Notes under the pieces: generated by a model
What the model saw: the letters and a program-made list of their open reading frames with translations, nothing else
Databases searched by the model: none
Told to the model about the DNA's origin: nothing
Origin: Alteromonas sp. ALT199
Lineage (GTDB): Bacteria; Pseudomonadota; Gammaproteobacteria; Enterobacterales; Alteromonadaceae
DNA length: 64,000 nucleotides
Reading direction: 5' to 3'
Assembly (NCBI RefSeq): GCF_018619335.1
Contig: NZ_JAHHDX010000076.1
Span: 28,884 to 92,883, forward strand
Shown here: piece by piece, positions 8,444-16,915 of the stretch
Layout: every line of letters begins with the position of its first letter
Numbering within the stretch: position 1 is the first letter of the stretch
Position numbers and translations under genes: made by a program

Positions 8444-9953
8444 TGAACTACCACTTTGGGGAGCGGTAGTTCTCGCTCTCCATTTTCTCCTACTTTTTGT
8501 ACTTTGTGCTTTTGGAACCCATCGGTTGTCTATGGTGCTTCGCTGGTTTAAATATCGCGATGACCAGCCACCTGTGTTGTCAAAATTTACGACTCTTCCA
8601 AATATTACGGTGCAAATTCCTTTGTATAACGAGCGAATGGTGGCCGTACGTATCGTAGATGCAGTCTGTGGTTTTGACTACCCAAAAGAAAAACTCCAAA
8701 TTCAAATCGTTGATGATTCCACTGATGAAACATTTGATATCGTTTCCCATAGGGTTAAATTCTATCAAGACATGGATGTAAATATTCAACATGTGACGCG
8801 AAATAACCGAGCAGGTTATAAAGCTGGAGCATTAAAAGAAGCAATGGAAAGTGCAACTGGCGAATTCATCGCTATTTTTGACGCAGATTTTATCCCAGAG
8901 CCCGACTTATTAATGAAAACGGTCGATGTTTTTACAGACAGTCGTGTAGGAATGGTTCAGTACCGCTGGGAGCACTTAAACAAGCACAGTAACTTACTAA
9001 ATGAAACCCAAGCGATGATGCTAGATGCTCATTTTAGTTTAGAGCAAACGGTACGCGCGAACAGTGGGATGCTTTTAAACTTTAACGGTACTGCGGGAAT
9101 GTGGAGAACGAAAGCCATTATTGATGCAGGCCATTGGAGTGCAGACACTTTAACTGAAGATCTTGATTTGAGTTATCGAGCGCAGTTAAAAGGCTGGAAA
9201 ATGCATTATTTAAACGATGTGGTCTGTTACGGCGAGTTGCCCTCAGATATCAATGCGTTTAAAAGCCAGCAGCATAGATGGGCAAAAGGTGGGATTCAGG
9301 TAATGCTGAAAATGCTTAAAGATGTATGGAAGGCCCCGCTGAAGCTATCGCAAAAAATTGAGTCTACGTTTCATCTAACTAACAATCTCGCTTATCTAAT
9401 AATGCTTCTTGACACATTGTTCCTGCTTCTTCCAAGTTTGTGGCTGCGAAGCGTTTACCAAACAGACTCCATGTTGTGGTTTGATGTTCCACTACTTTTG
9501 TTGAGTTCTGGGGGGCACCTCGTTTATTTGGCTTTCGGCCAAATCGCTCTCAAGCGGTCCTACCTAAAAGCGTTTTGTTTTATACCGCTGCTTATCGTTA
9601 TGGGAATACGACTCGCCTTTAACAATGCAAATGCGGCGCTAGAAGCACTGAAAGGATTGGAAAGCGAATTTGTGCGAACGCCCAAAAGCGGCGAATTAGA
9701 TACCAATACAAGAGCACCACAAAGCAATATAAATATGAATCAAAAAGATAACCTTTCTGTTGCTTTTTATCGTGCAGTACCGCCTAAAGGCGCATTTTTC
9801 GAACTGATGTTTGCAGTGATTTATTGCGTAGTTTTTATGTGGGCAATAGGTCAGGAATTATGGCCTCTTTTACCTTTTATAATGCTAATAATTTTAGGTT
9901 TCCTTTATGCCGCAAAGCAAAGTTTTGTCGGCAACCTCAAGCTTTCAAAATAA
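8433..9953 (+). CDS. Processive family 2 beta-glycosyltransferase (CslA/cellulose-synthase-like)
   Basis: 506 residues, starting at a GTG with AGGA upstream, inside the end of the barrel gene. One N-terminal membrane segment is followed by a cytoplasmic GT-A domain with D94-D95 (VDDS), D150-A-D152 (FDADF), T241-E-D (TEDLDLSYR) and QQHRW (279-283). These are the four motifs of inverting processive synthases that make beta-linked polymers. Several membrane helices follow (about residues 315-400 and 460-500). The sequence around the motifs is closest to bacterial CslA-type (mannan/glucan synthase-like) enzymes. The probable product is a beta-glycan pushed across the inner membrane. The sugar cannot be read from sequence. 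No PilZ or BcsB-like partner is adjacent. Confidence 0.85.
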   Translation: MFSNELPLWGAVVLALHFLLLFVLCAFGTHRLSMVLRWFKYRDDQPPVLSKFTTLPNITVQIPLYNERMVAVRIVDAVCGFDYPKEKLQIQIVDDSTDETFDIVSHRVKFYQDMDVNIQHVTRNNRAGYKAGALKEAMESATGEFIAIFDADFIPEPDLLMKTVDVFTDSRVGMVQYRWEHLNKHSNLLNETQAMMLDAHFSLEQTVRANSGMLLNFNGTAGMWRTKAIIDAGHWSADTLTEDLDLSYRAQLKGWKMHYLNDVVCYGELPSDINAFKSQQHRWAKGGIQVMLKMLKDVWKAPLKLSQKIESTFHLTNNLAYLIMLLDTLFLLLPSLWLRSVYQTDSMLWFDVPLLLLSSGGHLVYLAFGQIALKRSYLKAFCFIPLLIVMGIRLAFNNANAALEALKGLESEFVRTPKSGELDTNTRAPQSNINMNQKDNLSVAFYRAVPPKGAFFELMFAVIYCVVFMWAIGQELWPLLPFIMLIILGFLYAAKQSFVGNLKLSK

Positions 9954-9979
9954 CTATTTAAAACTTGAGGTTGTAAACA

Positions 9980-11308
9980 ATGACGAAACTGATACTGCCA
10001 GCTACCTATTCTCTGTGTCTCATTATAGGAGTAAGTAGCTTTGTCTTCGCTGAGATAGTGTGGACTGAATTTACAGATTTTCACCTTGGAACAGCGGTAG
10101 TTTGGCAGTTCACTGCTATGTTTGTTTGCATGATTGCTGCCTGGCGTTTTGGCCCACGATCTTCAAAAGTGGCGGACTACAAAGCTTTGTTAATAATAGC
10201 GGTTGTAGTTCGCGTGTTATTAGTGGGGGTTGAACCTTACACGTCTAATGATGTGAGTCGCTACATGTTTGATGGAAAAATAGCGCTTATAGGTTTAGAC
10301 CCTTACGTTGTAACACATGATGCCACCGTTTTAGCTGATTTGAAATCTGAGTGGCGACCGCCAGAAGAGCACGCTAAATACCCGACAATCTATCCCCCAG
10401 CAGCAATTGCTCTGTTTTCTCTGTCTGCGGCATTTGGCAGCGGAAAAGCGGTATACGTTTGGAAAGTACTTTGCTTCTTTGCAAGTGTTACCACGCTTTT
10501 CGTTATGGTTAGGTTGTTAAGGCGAAGCGGTAAACTTCATCACATAGCTTTAGTCGCACTGTCTCCAATATTGGTATTGGAGGCAGGCATAGGAGCCCAC
10601 GTAGATAGCTTCACTACCTTAACCATTGTTCTTGTTTGTTATTTCTATCAGAAAAATAAAAGGGTGGCGGTTGGTATTTTTATTGGACTAGGGATGCTGA
10701 TCAAGCTTATTCCAATTGTGCTTTTGGGACCTCTAGTCCTCTCGTCTAAACGAATTCTATCAGCGGCTAAACTAGTGTTTGCTGCTATTGGAGTCTGTTG
10801 CATAGGTTATGCTACGGCACTCTTTATCGGACTAAAGCCTATTGGCAGTGCCCCTGTTTTCTTTGCTAAATGGCGAAATGCCTCGCCATTATTTGAGTGG
10901 TTAGAGCACACCGCTACTGAGCCTCAATTGCTTGCGTGTTTACTTATCATCACATGCTTCACCCTGGCAGTAGTGGGCGTTAAGTCTCTTAAGAACAATG
11001 GAATAGAGGGCGATTTACACAGTCGAGTCCTGCTGCTTCAAATTGTCATTGCTCTTCCTTTGATTATCAGTCCCGTTATTTTCCCATGGTATTTAATGCC
11101 GCTAGTACCACTCTTTGCATTACGCCCAACTTGGACGTTGGGCAGCTGGTTTCTACTTTTACCTCTTTCATATCTAGTTTTGAATGAATTCGCACTTAAT
11201 GGGATTTGGCAGCCTGTCGGGTGGGTCACTCAAGCGATTGGCATTGGCCTTGTCGCGGGCTTTCTAATTGATGTCTTCTCGTTCAAAAAAACACGTCTGG
11301 AGAATTAA
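9980..11308 (+). CDS. GT87/DUF2029-like polytopic membrane glycosyltransferase
   Basis: 442 residues with about ten membrane helices. The first loop carries the GT-C pattern SNDVSRYMFDGKIALIGLDPY (about 90-110) with the acidic residues that act in catalysis, then YPPAAIALF. A later loop has GIGAHVDS and GLGMLIKLIPIVLL, typical of mannosyltransferases using polyprenyl-phosphate sugars. A matching donor-synthase-like gene lies two genes downstream (13650). It starts 26 bases after the polymerase gene, with TTGAGG as RBS. The likely role is adding a sugar to a glycan or lipid on the periplasmic side. The sugar and acceptor are unknown. Confidence 0.75.
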   Translation: MTKLILPATYSLCLIIGVSSFVFAEIVWTEFTDFHLGTAVVWQFTAMFVCMIAAWRFGPRSSKVADYKALLIIAVVVRVLLVGVEPYTSNDVSRYMFDGKIALIGLDPYVVTHDATVLADLKSEWRPPEEHAKYPTIYPPAAIALFSLSAAFGSGKAVYVWKVLCFFASVTTLFVMVRLLRRSGKLHHIALVALSPILVLEAGIGAHVDSFTTLTIVLVCYFYQKNKRVAVGIFIGLGMLIKLIPIVLLGPLVLSSKRILSAAKLVFAAIGVCCIGYATALFIGLKPIGSAPVFFAKWRNASPLFEWLEHTATEPQLLACLLIITCFTLAVVGVKSLKNNGIEGDLHSRVLLLQIVIALPLIISPVIFPWYLMPLVPLFALRPTWTLGSWFLLLPLSYLVLNEFALNGIWQPVGWVTQAIGIGLVAGFLIDVFSFKKTRLEN

Positions 11309-11312
11309 TACA

Positions 11313-13646
11313 ATGATAAAACTCTACAAAAAGTACCGTGAGTGGCTCCATACACAATGGCCTGATGGTCGCCCTGAACCTCTTCCTCAAATTGATGAAA
11401 ACGGAATGACATCCATTCCGGGCATATATGTGGTAGGCGATCTTACTGGTTTACCACTTTTAAAATTCTCAGCAGATACAGGCTCTAAAGCTGTTCAGCA
11501 TTTTGCTAAGGATAAAGCGTTTGCAAACAGAAAACGCTCAAGTGGTATAAGGGATGTCATTATTGTAGGTGCAGGAGTCAGTGGCTATTCTGCAGCCCTC
11601 AAAGCGCGAGAACAGGGAATCGATAGCCTTATTATAGAAGCGAATCAACCCTTCTCCACTATAGAAAATTTTCCGAAAGGGAAGCCTATTTATAGTTACC
11701 CAAAGGACTTTACCCCTAACAGCGAGATCTCATTTACTGAAGAGATAACAACGAAAGAAGCATTACTTGAAAACTTGAAAGCGCAGATTGCGAAAAGTGG
11801 TGTAGAGCTTCAAAAAGGCGAAGTGACCAAAATTGAGAAAGTATCGGCTTGCTTTAAGGTTACGCTTAGTTCGGGCGAGGTACAAAACGCACATCGAATC
11901 ATTGTAGCTATTGGGCGCTCTGGAAACTATAGAAAGCTTTGTGTTGAGGGTGAAGAGCTTGCGCTCAACCGTCTACACGACCCAGCTGACTACAAAGACA
12001 AAAATGTCGTTGTGGTTGGCGGGGGAGATTCCGCGGTAGAAACAGCGGTAGCGCTGGCAGAGGAAGGGAGTAAGGTTACCTTATCTTACCGTAAACATAC
12101 GCTTACGCGCCCAAAGCCGGAAAATCTTGCCCGATTAGAGAATGCTCGTCGAATATATAACCTTCATACCGTACCTGCATCAAACGTTTCCGCTATAAGC
12201 GAAGGTGCGGTAGAGCTTTTCGTACCTGATAGTAACCAAACTAAAAAAATAAAGGCTGATACGGTTTTTTCAATGCTCGGTAGGGAAGCGCCACTGGCAT
12301 TTTTCCGCAACAATAAGATAGCCGTAACCGGCGACAGCACGTTGATAGGCTGGCTCGCGTTTGCCTGCTTCATGCTTTTTGCCATCAGTGTTTATGACTG
12401 GAAAAACTGGGGTTTTTTGAACGGGATCTGGGAGTTAACTAGTTTTCCAAACAATATGCCTAACGTATTGTCAACATTAGGTGAGTGGTGGCAAATTCGG
12501 TTAGAAGACCGGACCAGTCTTATTAGTACCATTGCCTATTCAATGAAAAGCCGATCCTTCTATTACACCCTTATTTATACAAGTGTCATTGGCATTTTTG
12601 GTTACATGAGGATTAGGCGAAGAAAAACAGCCTATGTCAAAGTCCAAACGATAACCTTGTTTGGTATTCAGGCTATCCCTCTATTTTTGCTACCTGAAGT
12701 GTTACTTCCCTACTTAGGATACAACGGCTTTTATTCGTCGGGTTTTGGCGAGTCATTGGCAAACAGCTTGTTTCCAAGTTACATATCGGCCCAGGAACTA
12801 TTAGCAGAGCAATGGCCCGAATGGGGGCACCCCAGAGCTTACTGGCATGCTTATGGGTTTATTCTAGCTTGGCCACTTAACGTATATAACGTTTTCACTC
12901 CAACACCAATAGCGGGGTGGCTAATAATAAGTGCAATTCAAACCTTCGTTATAATACCACTGCTTGTTTATAAATGGGGAAAAGGTGCCTACTGTGGATG
13001 GATTTGCTCTTGCGGAGCGTTAGCTGAAACGGTTGGTGATAATCAGCGCCACAAGATGCCTCATGGGCCTTTTTGGAACAAGCTTAATATGCTTGGACAA
13101 TTTATTCTTTTAGCTGCCATCATTTTACTCGTCATACGAGTTACTGGTTGGCTAGCACCTGAAACCGTTTTCTCCACTGGTTTTAACCTATTGCTTGAGG
13201 GTAAAAATTCTAATGGTGAATTAGTCAATCCGTTAAGCTGGAAATGGATTGTTGATGTTCTTATAGGCGGTATTTTAGGTGTGGGTTTGTATTTTAAGTT
13301 TTCTGGGCGAACTTGGTGTCGCTTTGCCTGTCCGCTTGCAGCACTAATGCATATTTATGCTCGGTTTTCTAAGTTTCGAATCTTCGCGGAAAAGAGTAAG
13401 TGTATTTCATGTAACCAGTGTACCAGCGTGTGTCATCAGGGGATCGATGTGATGAGCTTTGCCAACAAAGGAAAGCCGATGTCTGACCCTCAATGTGTTC
13501 GTTGCAGTGCATGTGTAAGTTCATGCCCGACGGGCGTGCTTAGCTTTGGTGAAATTGACAAAAGAACGGGTAAGAAGTTGAAAGAAGACGAACTTATCGC
13601 AAGTAACGTACGGGCTGCAGATGTGATAAAACAGGTAAAGGTATAG
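11313..13646 (+). CDS. Membrane fusion of FAD/NAD(P) oxidoreductase and NapH-like polyferredoxin
   Basis: 777 residues from the ATG at 11313 (RBS CTGGAG); an earlier in-frame start at 11268 would overlap the previous gene. Residues 1-70 resemble the end of a thioredoxin-reductase fold (GIYVVGDLTGLPL). A full two-dinucleotide flavoprotein domain follows, with GAGVSG (86-91) and GGGDS (236-240). From about 345 the protein becomes membrane-embedded. It carries CGWICSCG (C561, C565, C567), WCRFACP (C669, C673), and two 4Fe-4S motifs C697-x2-C-x2-C-x3-C707 and C728-x2-C-x2-C-x3-C738. It should move electrons from NAD(P)H via FAD to iron-sulfur centres in the membrane. Its place, 4 bases after a glycosyltransferase and 3 before another, implies it serves the same pathway. 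The substrate is unknown. Confidence 0.8.
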   Translation: MIKLYKKYREWLHTQWPDGRPEPLPQIDENGMTSIPGIYVVGDLTGLPLLKFSADTGSKAVQHFAKDKAFANRKRSSGIRDVIIVGAGVSGYSAALKAREQGIDSLIIEANQPFSTIENFPKGKPIYSYPKDFTPNSEISFTEEITTKEALLENLKAQIAKSGVELQKGEVTKIEKVSACFKVTLSSGEVQNAHRIIVAIGRSGNYRKLCVEGEELALNRLHDPADYKDKNVVVVGGGDSAVETAVALAEEGSKVTLSYRKHTLTRPKPENLARLENARRIYNLHTVPASNVSAISEGAVELFVPDSNQTKKIKADTVFSMLGREAPLAFFRNNKIAVTGDSTLIGWLAFACFMLFAISVYDWKNWGFLNGIWELTSFPNNMPNVLSTLGEWWQIRLEDRTSLISTIAYSMKSRSFYYTLIYTSVIGIFGYMRIRRRKTAYVKVQTITLFGIQAIPLFLLPEVLLPYLGYNGFYSSGFGESLANSLFPSYISAQELLAEQWPEWGHPRAYWHAYGFILAWPLNVYNVFTPTPIAGWLIISAIQTFVIIPLLVYKWGKGAYCGWICSCGALAETVGDNQRHKMPHGPFWNKLNMLGQFILLAAIILLVIRVTGWLAPETVFSTGFNLLLEGKNSNGELVNPLSWKWIVDVLIGGILGVGLYFKFSGRTWCRFACPLAALMHIYARFSKFRIFAEKSKCISCNQCTSVCHQGIDVMSFANKGKPMSDPQCVRCSACVSSCPTGVLSFGEIDKRTGKKLKEDELIASNVRAADVIKQVKV

Positions 13647-13649
13647 TTC

Positions 13650-14402
13650 ATGTACAAAGAACATCACGTTACAGTCGTCATTCCTGCTTTGAATGAAGAA
13701 AAGGCAATACCAAGGGTTATTAAGCAGTTGAAAGCACTCAAGTATGAAGGTTTACAGGTGGTCGACAACGTTATCGTATGCGACAACGGCTCCACTGACA
13801 ATACCGCAGCATTGAGCGAAGAATGTGGGGCACATGTTGTTTACCAAGCTAAAAAAGGTTACGGAATAGCCTGCCTTACCGCGATTAGCGCTATCAATGA
13901 TACAGACATTGTTTTATTCGTTGATGCTGATGACTCTTGCTTTATAAAGCAAACGTTCGATTTACTCAATGCTATTTTAGGTGGCGCCGACTTGGCGATA
14001 GGCTCTCGCAGTCTTGGCAATGCAGAAGAAGGGGCATTAACACCACTACAAAAATTCGGTAATGCCTTATCTAGCCGATTGATAAGTACATTGTGGTCTC
14101 ATGATATTACTGACTTAGGGCCATTTAGAGCGGTCACTTACGAAAAGCTTCTTTGCCTTGAAATGCAAGATCAGCGATTTGGGTGGACTGTGGAAATGCA
14201 AGTAAAAGCAATTCAGCTAGGGTTGAACGTTCAGGAAGTGCCAGTCGATTCAAAGGTAAGAATAGGGCAATCAAAAATTAGTGGCACGCTAAAAGGAGCG
14301 GTTGGAGCCGGAATAGGTATTTTGTCCATGATTGCCCGATTGCGGTTACAGCAGCGTTCTTTTCTTAAGCGACAGCATCAACAATCAAGTAGCGTGTTTT
14401 AA
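13650..14402 (+). CDS. Family 2 glycosyltransferase, polyprenyl-phosphate sugar synthase-like
   Basis: 250 residues. GT-A domain with VVIPALNEEKAIPRV (9-23), VCDNGSTDNT (43-52), the DXD motif FVDADD (90-95), IGSRSLG near 117, and the DLGPFRAV plus KVRIGQSKISGT segments found in DPM1/DPG-synthase-like enzymes that load a sugar on a polyprenyl phosphate. No C-terminal membrane anchor is evident, only a basic tail. It is the last gene of the tight operon from 7586 and begins 3 bases after the flavin/Fe-S gene. It could supply lipid-linked sugar to the GT87-like protein, but this is an inference. Confidence 0.75.
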   Translation: MYKEHHVTVVIPALNEEKAIPRVIKQLKALKYEGLQVVDNVIVCDNGSTDNTAALSEECGAHVVYQAKKGYGIACLTAISAINDTDIVLFVDADDSCFIKQTFDLLNAILGGADLAIGSRSLGNAEEGALTPLQKFGNALSSRLISTLWSHDITDLGPFRAVTYEKLLCLEMQDQRFGWTVEMQVKAIQLGLNVQEVPVDSKVRIGQSKISGTLKGAVGAGIGILSMIARLRLQQRSFLKRQHQQSSSVF

Positions 14403-14496
14403 CTTAGGCTACTAACTTACGATATCAATCACCTATCAGCATCGTTGATGCTAAGCAAAATTGACATTAATAAAGCCCATTACTAACGAGATTATA

Positions 14497-15189
14497 ATGA
14501 ATAAAGCATTCTCAAATACGCTTTACCCAACATTGGTTATTTTTTGTAAACGACCGTTACTCGGACAAGGCAAGTCTAGGTTAGCGGCGGGCATTGGTAA
14601 GCAAGGAGCGCTACTCATTGCTGAAAAGTTAGTTGTTTGTGCCCTAGAAGATGCTGAAAACTGGCCTGGAGCGGTAGTGTTAACTGTGTCAAATAAGTGT
14701 GATGCGAATTGGGCTGCAGCACAATTTCCCTCATCAGACTTAATACTAACTCAAACAGAGGGAAATTTAGGGCAGCGGATAAATGCAATTGATGAAACAC
14801 TTCGAGAATTAGGCCATGAACGATTAGTGTTCATTGGTACTGATGCCCCTGTTTTAAATACCGCGCACTATGTTGAAGTGATAACAAAGTTAAACGTGCA
14901 CGAGTTCGTATTTAGTCCAGCTGAAGATGGTGGCGTTACTATTATGGCTAACACTAAGCCTTGGCCGTGTTTATCTCATTTACCTTGGAGTACAAGCCGT
15001 TTAGGACAAGATTTAATGGACTTGGTTGGCGTCGGCTCACCTAATAACATTGCAGTTATACCAACCACTTTCGATATCGACGAACGAAATGATTTAGTTA
15101 AAGCATCTCGTGTACTTAGCGAAGATATGCGGGAAGGAAGAAGAGCCCTTTGTTCTTCAATCAACGTAACGCTATACCAATCAGTTTAA
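14497..15189 (+). CDS. TIGR04282-family nucleotidyl/glycosyl transferase (DUF2064)
   Basis: 230 residues from the ATG at 14497; a TTG 36 bases earlier is less likely. Family signatures are FCKRPLLGQGKSRLA (16-30), TQTEGNLGQRINAIDE near 87-102, FIGTDAPVLN near 112, FSPAEDGGVTIMA near 138 and LPWSTSRLGQDL near 162. This fold resembles GT-A nucleotide-sugar enzymes. Members are named for arsenosugar clusters, but no arsenic methyltransferase or ArsS radical SAM gene is present here. A 94-base gap separates it from the operon upstream, and it probably belongs to the same pathway. Confidence 0.75.
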   Translation: MNKAFSNTLYPTLVIFCKRPLLGQGKSRLAAGIGKQGALLIAEKLVVCALEDAENWPGAVVLTVSNKCDANWAAAQFPSSDLILTQTEGNLGQRINAIDETLRELGHERLVFIGTDAPVLNTAHYVEVITKLNVHEFVFSPAEDGGVTIMANTKPWPCLSHLPWSTSRLGQDLMDLVGVGSPNNIAVIPTTFDIDERNDLVKASRVLSEDMREGRRALCSSINVTLYQSV

Positions 15190-15302
15190 CTAGAATAATA
15201 AATTTCGACCTGCAAGCGATAATGTTTGCAAAAGAACTCTTTCGTAAAACTCTTGTGATACTTTTGGGATACCTTCAATACATACTCGATTTTGACATTA
15301 GG

Positions 15303-15328
15303 TGAGTTTCATTTAAGTCACATCTAAG
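15303..15328 (+). promoter_or_regulatory. Three 11-bp-spaced T(G/A)AG repeats, possible OmpR-family site
   Basis: TGAG at 15303, TAAG at 15314 and TAAG at 15325 are each exactly 11 bases apart. OmpR/PhoB-type regulators bind direct repeats at this spacing. The site is about 95 bases before the first spondin-domain gene, and an OmpR-family regulator is encoded just downstream (16916). The motif is short, so chance is not excluded. Confidence 0.35.
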
Positions 15329-15422
15329 AAATTTTGTTTTAACGATTTTGAAATGATTCGAGTTGAGTCTCGGTCTGCATATTCAAATCAAAATATAAAT
15401 TAATAAATAAATCGAGGACATC

Positions 15423-16124
15423 ATGAAAATTCGTAACTCATTCCTAGCAGGGGCTTTGCTAACTTCGTTAAGCAGTGTTTCTCAAGCCGCCGACCTAACA
15501 ATTGAAATACAAAATCTAACGCAAGGTATTTACTACACCCCGTTTCTAGTGGCGGCTCACACCCCAGAAGCTTCATTATTTGAACTGGGTGAAGCCGCAA
15601 CTGATGAGCTCACAATGATGGCTGAGGGCGGTGATGTTAGTGGGTTAGTTAGTCTTGTGGATGGCCTCGACGGTAACGTTGCCGAAGTGCAAGGTGAATT
15701 AACTGCTCCAGGAACTACGCGTACATTTATGTTAAGTACTGACGATGCAAATACAGCACTTTCAATAACTGCAATGTTGCTACCTACCAACGACGGTTTC
15801 GTAGGGCTTGATAACTGGGATATTCCAACCGAAGCGGGCACTTACACAGTATTTCTTAATGCTTACGATGCAGGTACGGAAGCAAATGATGAAATACGCG
15901 GAAGCGGCGCTGTGGGTGAAGCGGGTATGCCTGTTCCACCACCACTTGACCCGCTGCTAGGAAGTAACGGTACGGGTGTAACGACTGAAGAGGATAACGA
16001 AACTGTCCATATTCACAGAGGTAACTTAGGTGACTCAATGGAAGACGGTGGTAGCAGTGACGTTAACAGCACTATTCAGCGTTGGTTAAACCCTGTTGCC
16101 AAAGTAACCGTTACCGTGCAGTAG
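15423..16124 (+). CDS. Secreted spondin-N domain protein
   Basis: 233 residues. A Sec signal peptide (cleavage after SSVSQA, about A22) is followed by a domain of the Spondin_N type: LTIEIQNLTQGIYYTPFLVAAH, then LFELGEAATDELTMMAEGGD, then TAMLLPTNDGFVGLD and YDAGTEANDE. In animal F-spondin this beta-sandwich binds metal and matrix. Bacterial copies are secreted or surface proteins of unknown role. A histidine (VHIHRGNLGD) near residue 197 matches the conserved metal-site region. The RBS is GAGGA. It forms a tandem pair with the paralogue 10 bases downstream. Confidence 0.75.
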   Translation: MKIRNSFLAGALLTSLSSVSQAADLTIEIQNLTQGIYYTPFLVAAHTPEASLFELGEAATDELTMMAEGGDVSGLVSLVDGLDGNVAEVQGELTAPGTTRTFMLSTDDANTALSITAMLLPTNDGFVGLDNWDIPTEAGTYTVFLNAYDAGTEANDEIRGSGAVGEAGMPVPPPLDPLLGSNGTGVTTEEDNETVHIHRGNLGDSMEDGGSSDVNSTIQRWLNPVAKVTVTVQ

Positions 16125-16133
16125 GAGATTGTC

Positions 16134-16862
16134 ATGTTATCCAATTTAGGAATCAAAAAGTCAAGACTTGCGCTGGGTATGATATCAGTATTGGCTCTAG
16201 CAGCATGCGGCAGTGATAATGACTCGCCCAGTTCAGATGTAGAGCCAACACCTACGCCAACAGTAACAAGCGTTTACCAAGTGACGGTGACAAATTTAAC
16301 CAATGCTCAACCTTTTTCTCCTGTGGCTGTAATTCTTCACAGTGAAGATAAACTGTGGGAAATCGGTAGCCCCGCTTCCGAGGAATTAGAATACGTCTCT
16401 GAAGGTGGAGACAATAATTTTGTCCTTGGCTTACCATTTGTTGAAGTTGGTGAGAGTGGTGTGGGCTTGATATTACCGGGCGCATCAGAAAGCATCGAAA
16501 TTGCTATCGACGACAATGATAGTGCATTGATTAGCGTGGCTACCATGCTAGTGAATACTAACGATGCTTTTACTGGCTTAAATGCTGTATCGCTAGCTGG
16601 TTTGGAAGTGGGTGAGTCGATGAGTTTCAGGGCTGGAACATACGATTCAGGTACCGAAGCCAATTCTGAAGCTGCAGGTACTATGCCTGGTCCAGCAGAC
16701 CCAGGTGGCGAAGGCTTCAATGCATTAAGAGATGATGTGGATTTCGTTTCAATGCACCCTGGTATTGTTTCACAACAGGATGGTCTATCAACGTCAGTGT
16801 TAACTAAGCAACATGGCTTTGACAACCCTACGGCTAAAATCTCGATTTCTCGAGTAGAGTAG
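16134..16862 (+). CDS. Spondin-N domain lipoprotein
   Basis: 242 residues, paralogue of the preceding gene. The signal peptide ends LALAAC with the lipidated cysteine at C25, and a Pro/Thr linker follows. The domain repeats the same marks: VTVTNLTNAQPFSPVAVILHS, LWEIGSPASEELEYVSEGGD, TMLVNTNDAFTGLNAV, YDSGTEANSEAAG, and a C-terminal FVSMHPGI. One copy is thus soluble and the other membrane-anchored, suggesting they act together at the cell surface. The RBS is AGGAG. A strong terminator follows 8 bases after the stop. Confidence 0.75.
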   Translation: MLSNLGIKKSRLALGMISVLALAACGSDNDSPSSDVEPTPTPTVTSVYQVTVTNLTNAQPFSPVAVILHSEDKLWEIGSPASEELEYVSEGGDNNFVLGLPFVEVGESGVGLILPGASESIEIAIDDNDSALISVATMLVNTNDAFTGLNAVSLAGLEVGESMSFRAGTYDSGTEANSEAAGTMPGPADPGGEGFNALRDDVDFVSMHPGIVSQQDGLSTSVLTKQHGFDNPTAKISISRVE

Positions 16863-16869
16863 CGTTCAA

Positions 16870-16902
16870 AGTAGCAATCAGAGCGCTGATTGCTACTTTT
16901 TT
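16870..16902 (+). terminator. Strong rho-independent terminator
   Basis: A perfect 12-bp stem (AGTAGCAATCAG with CTGATTGCTACT) with an AGCG loop is followed by a T run. It ends only about 14 bases before the response-regulator start codon. Confidence 0.92.
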
Positions 16903-16915
16903 CCGGTAAAAATAT

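Noticed and set aside
14497..15189. Arsenosugar biosynthesis as the function of the locus
   Set aside because: Only the TIGR04282/04283-like transferases fit. The radical SAM and arsenic methyltransferase genes that define the pathway are absent from the window.
16337..16825. 162-codon frame on the minus strand
   Set aside because: It lies fully inside the spondin-domain lipoprotein gene, which has a signal peptide, RBS and paralogue; the reverse frame has none of these.
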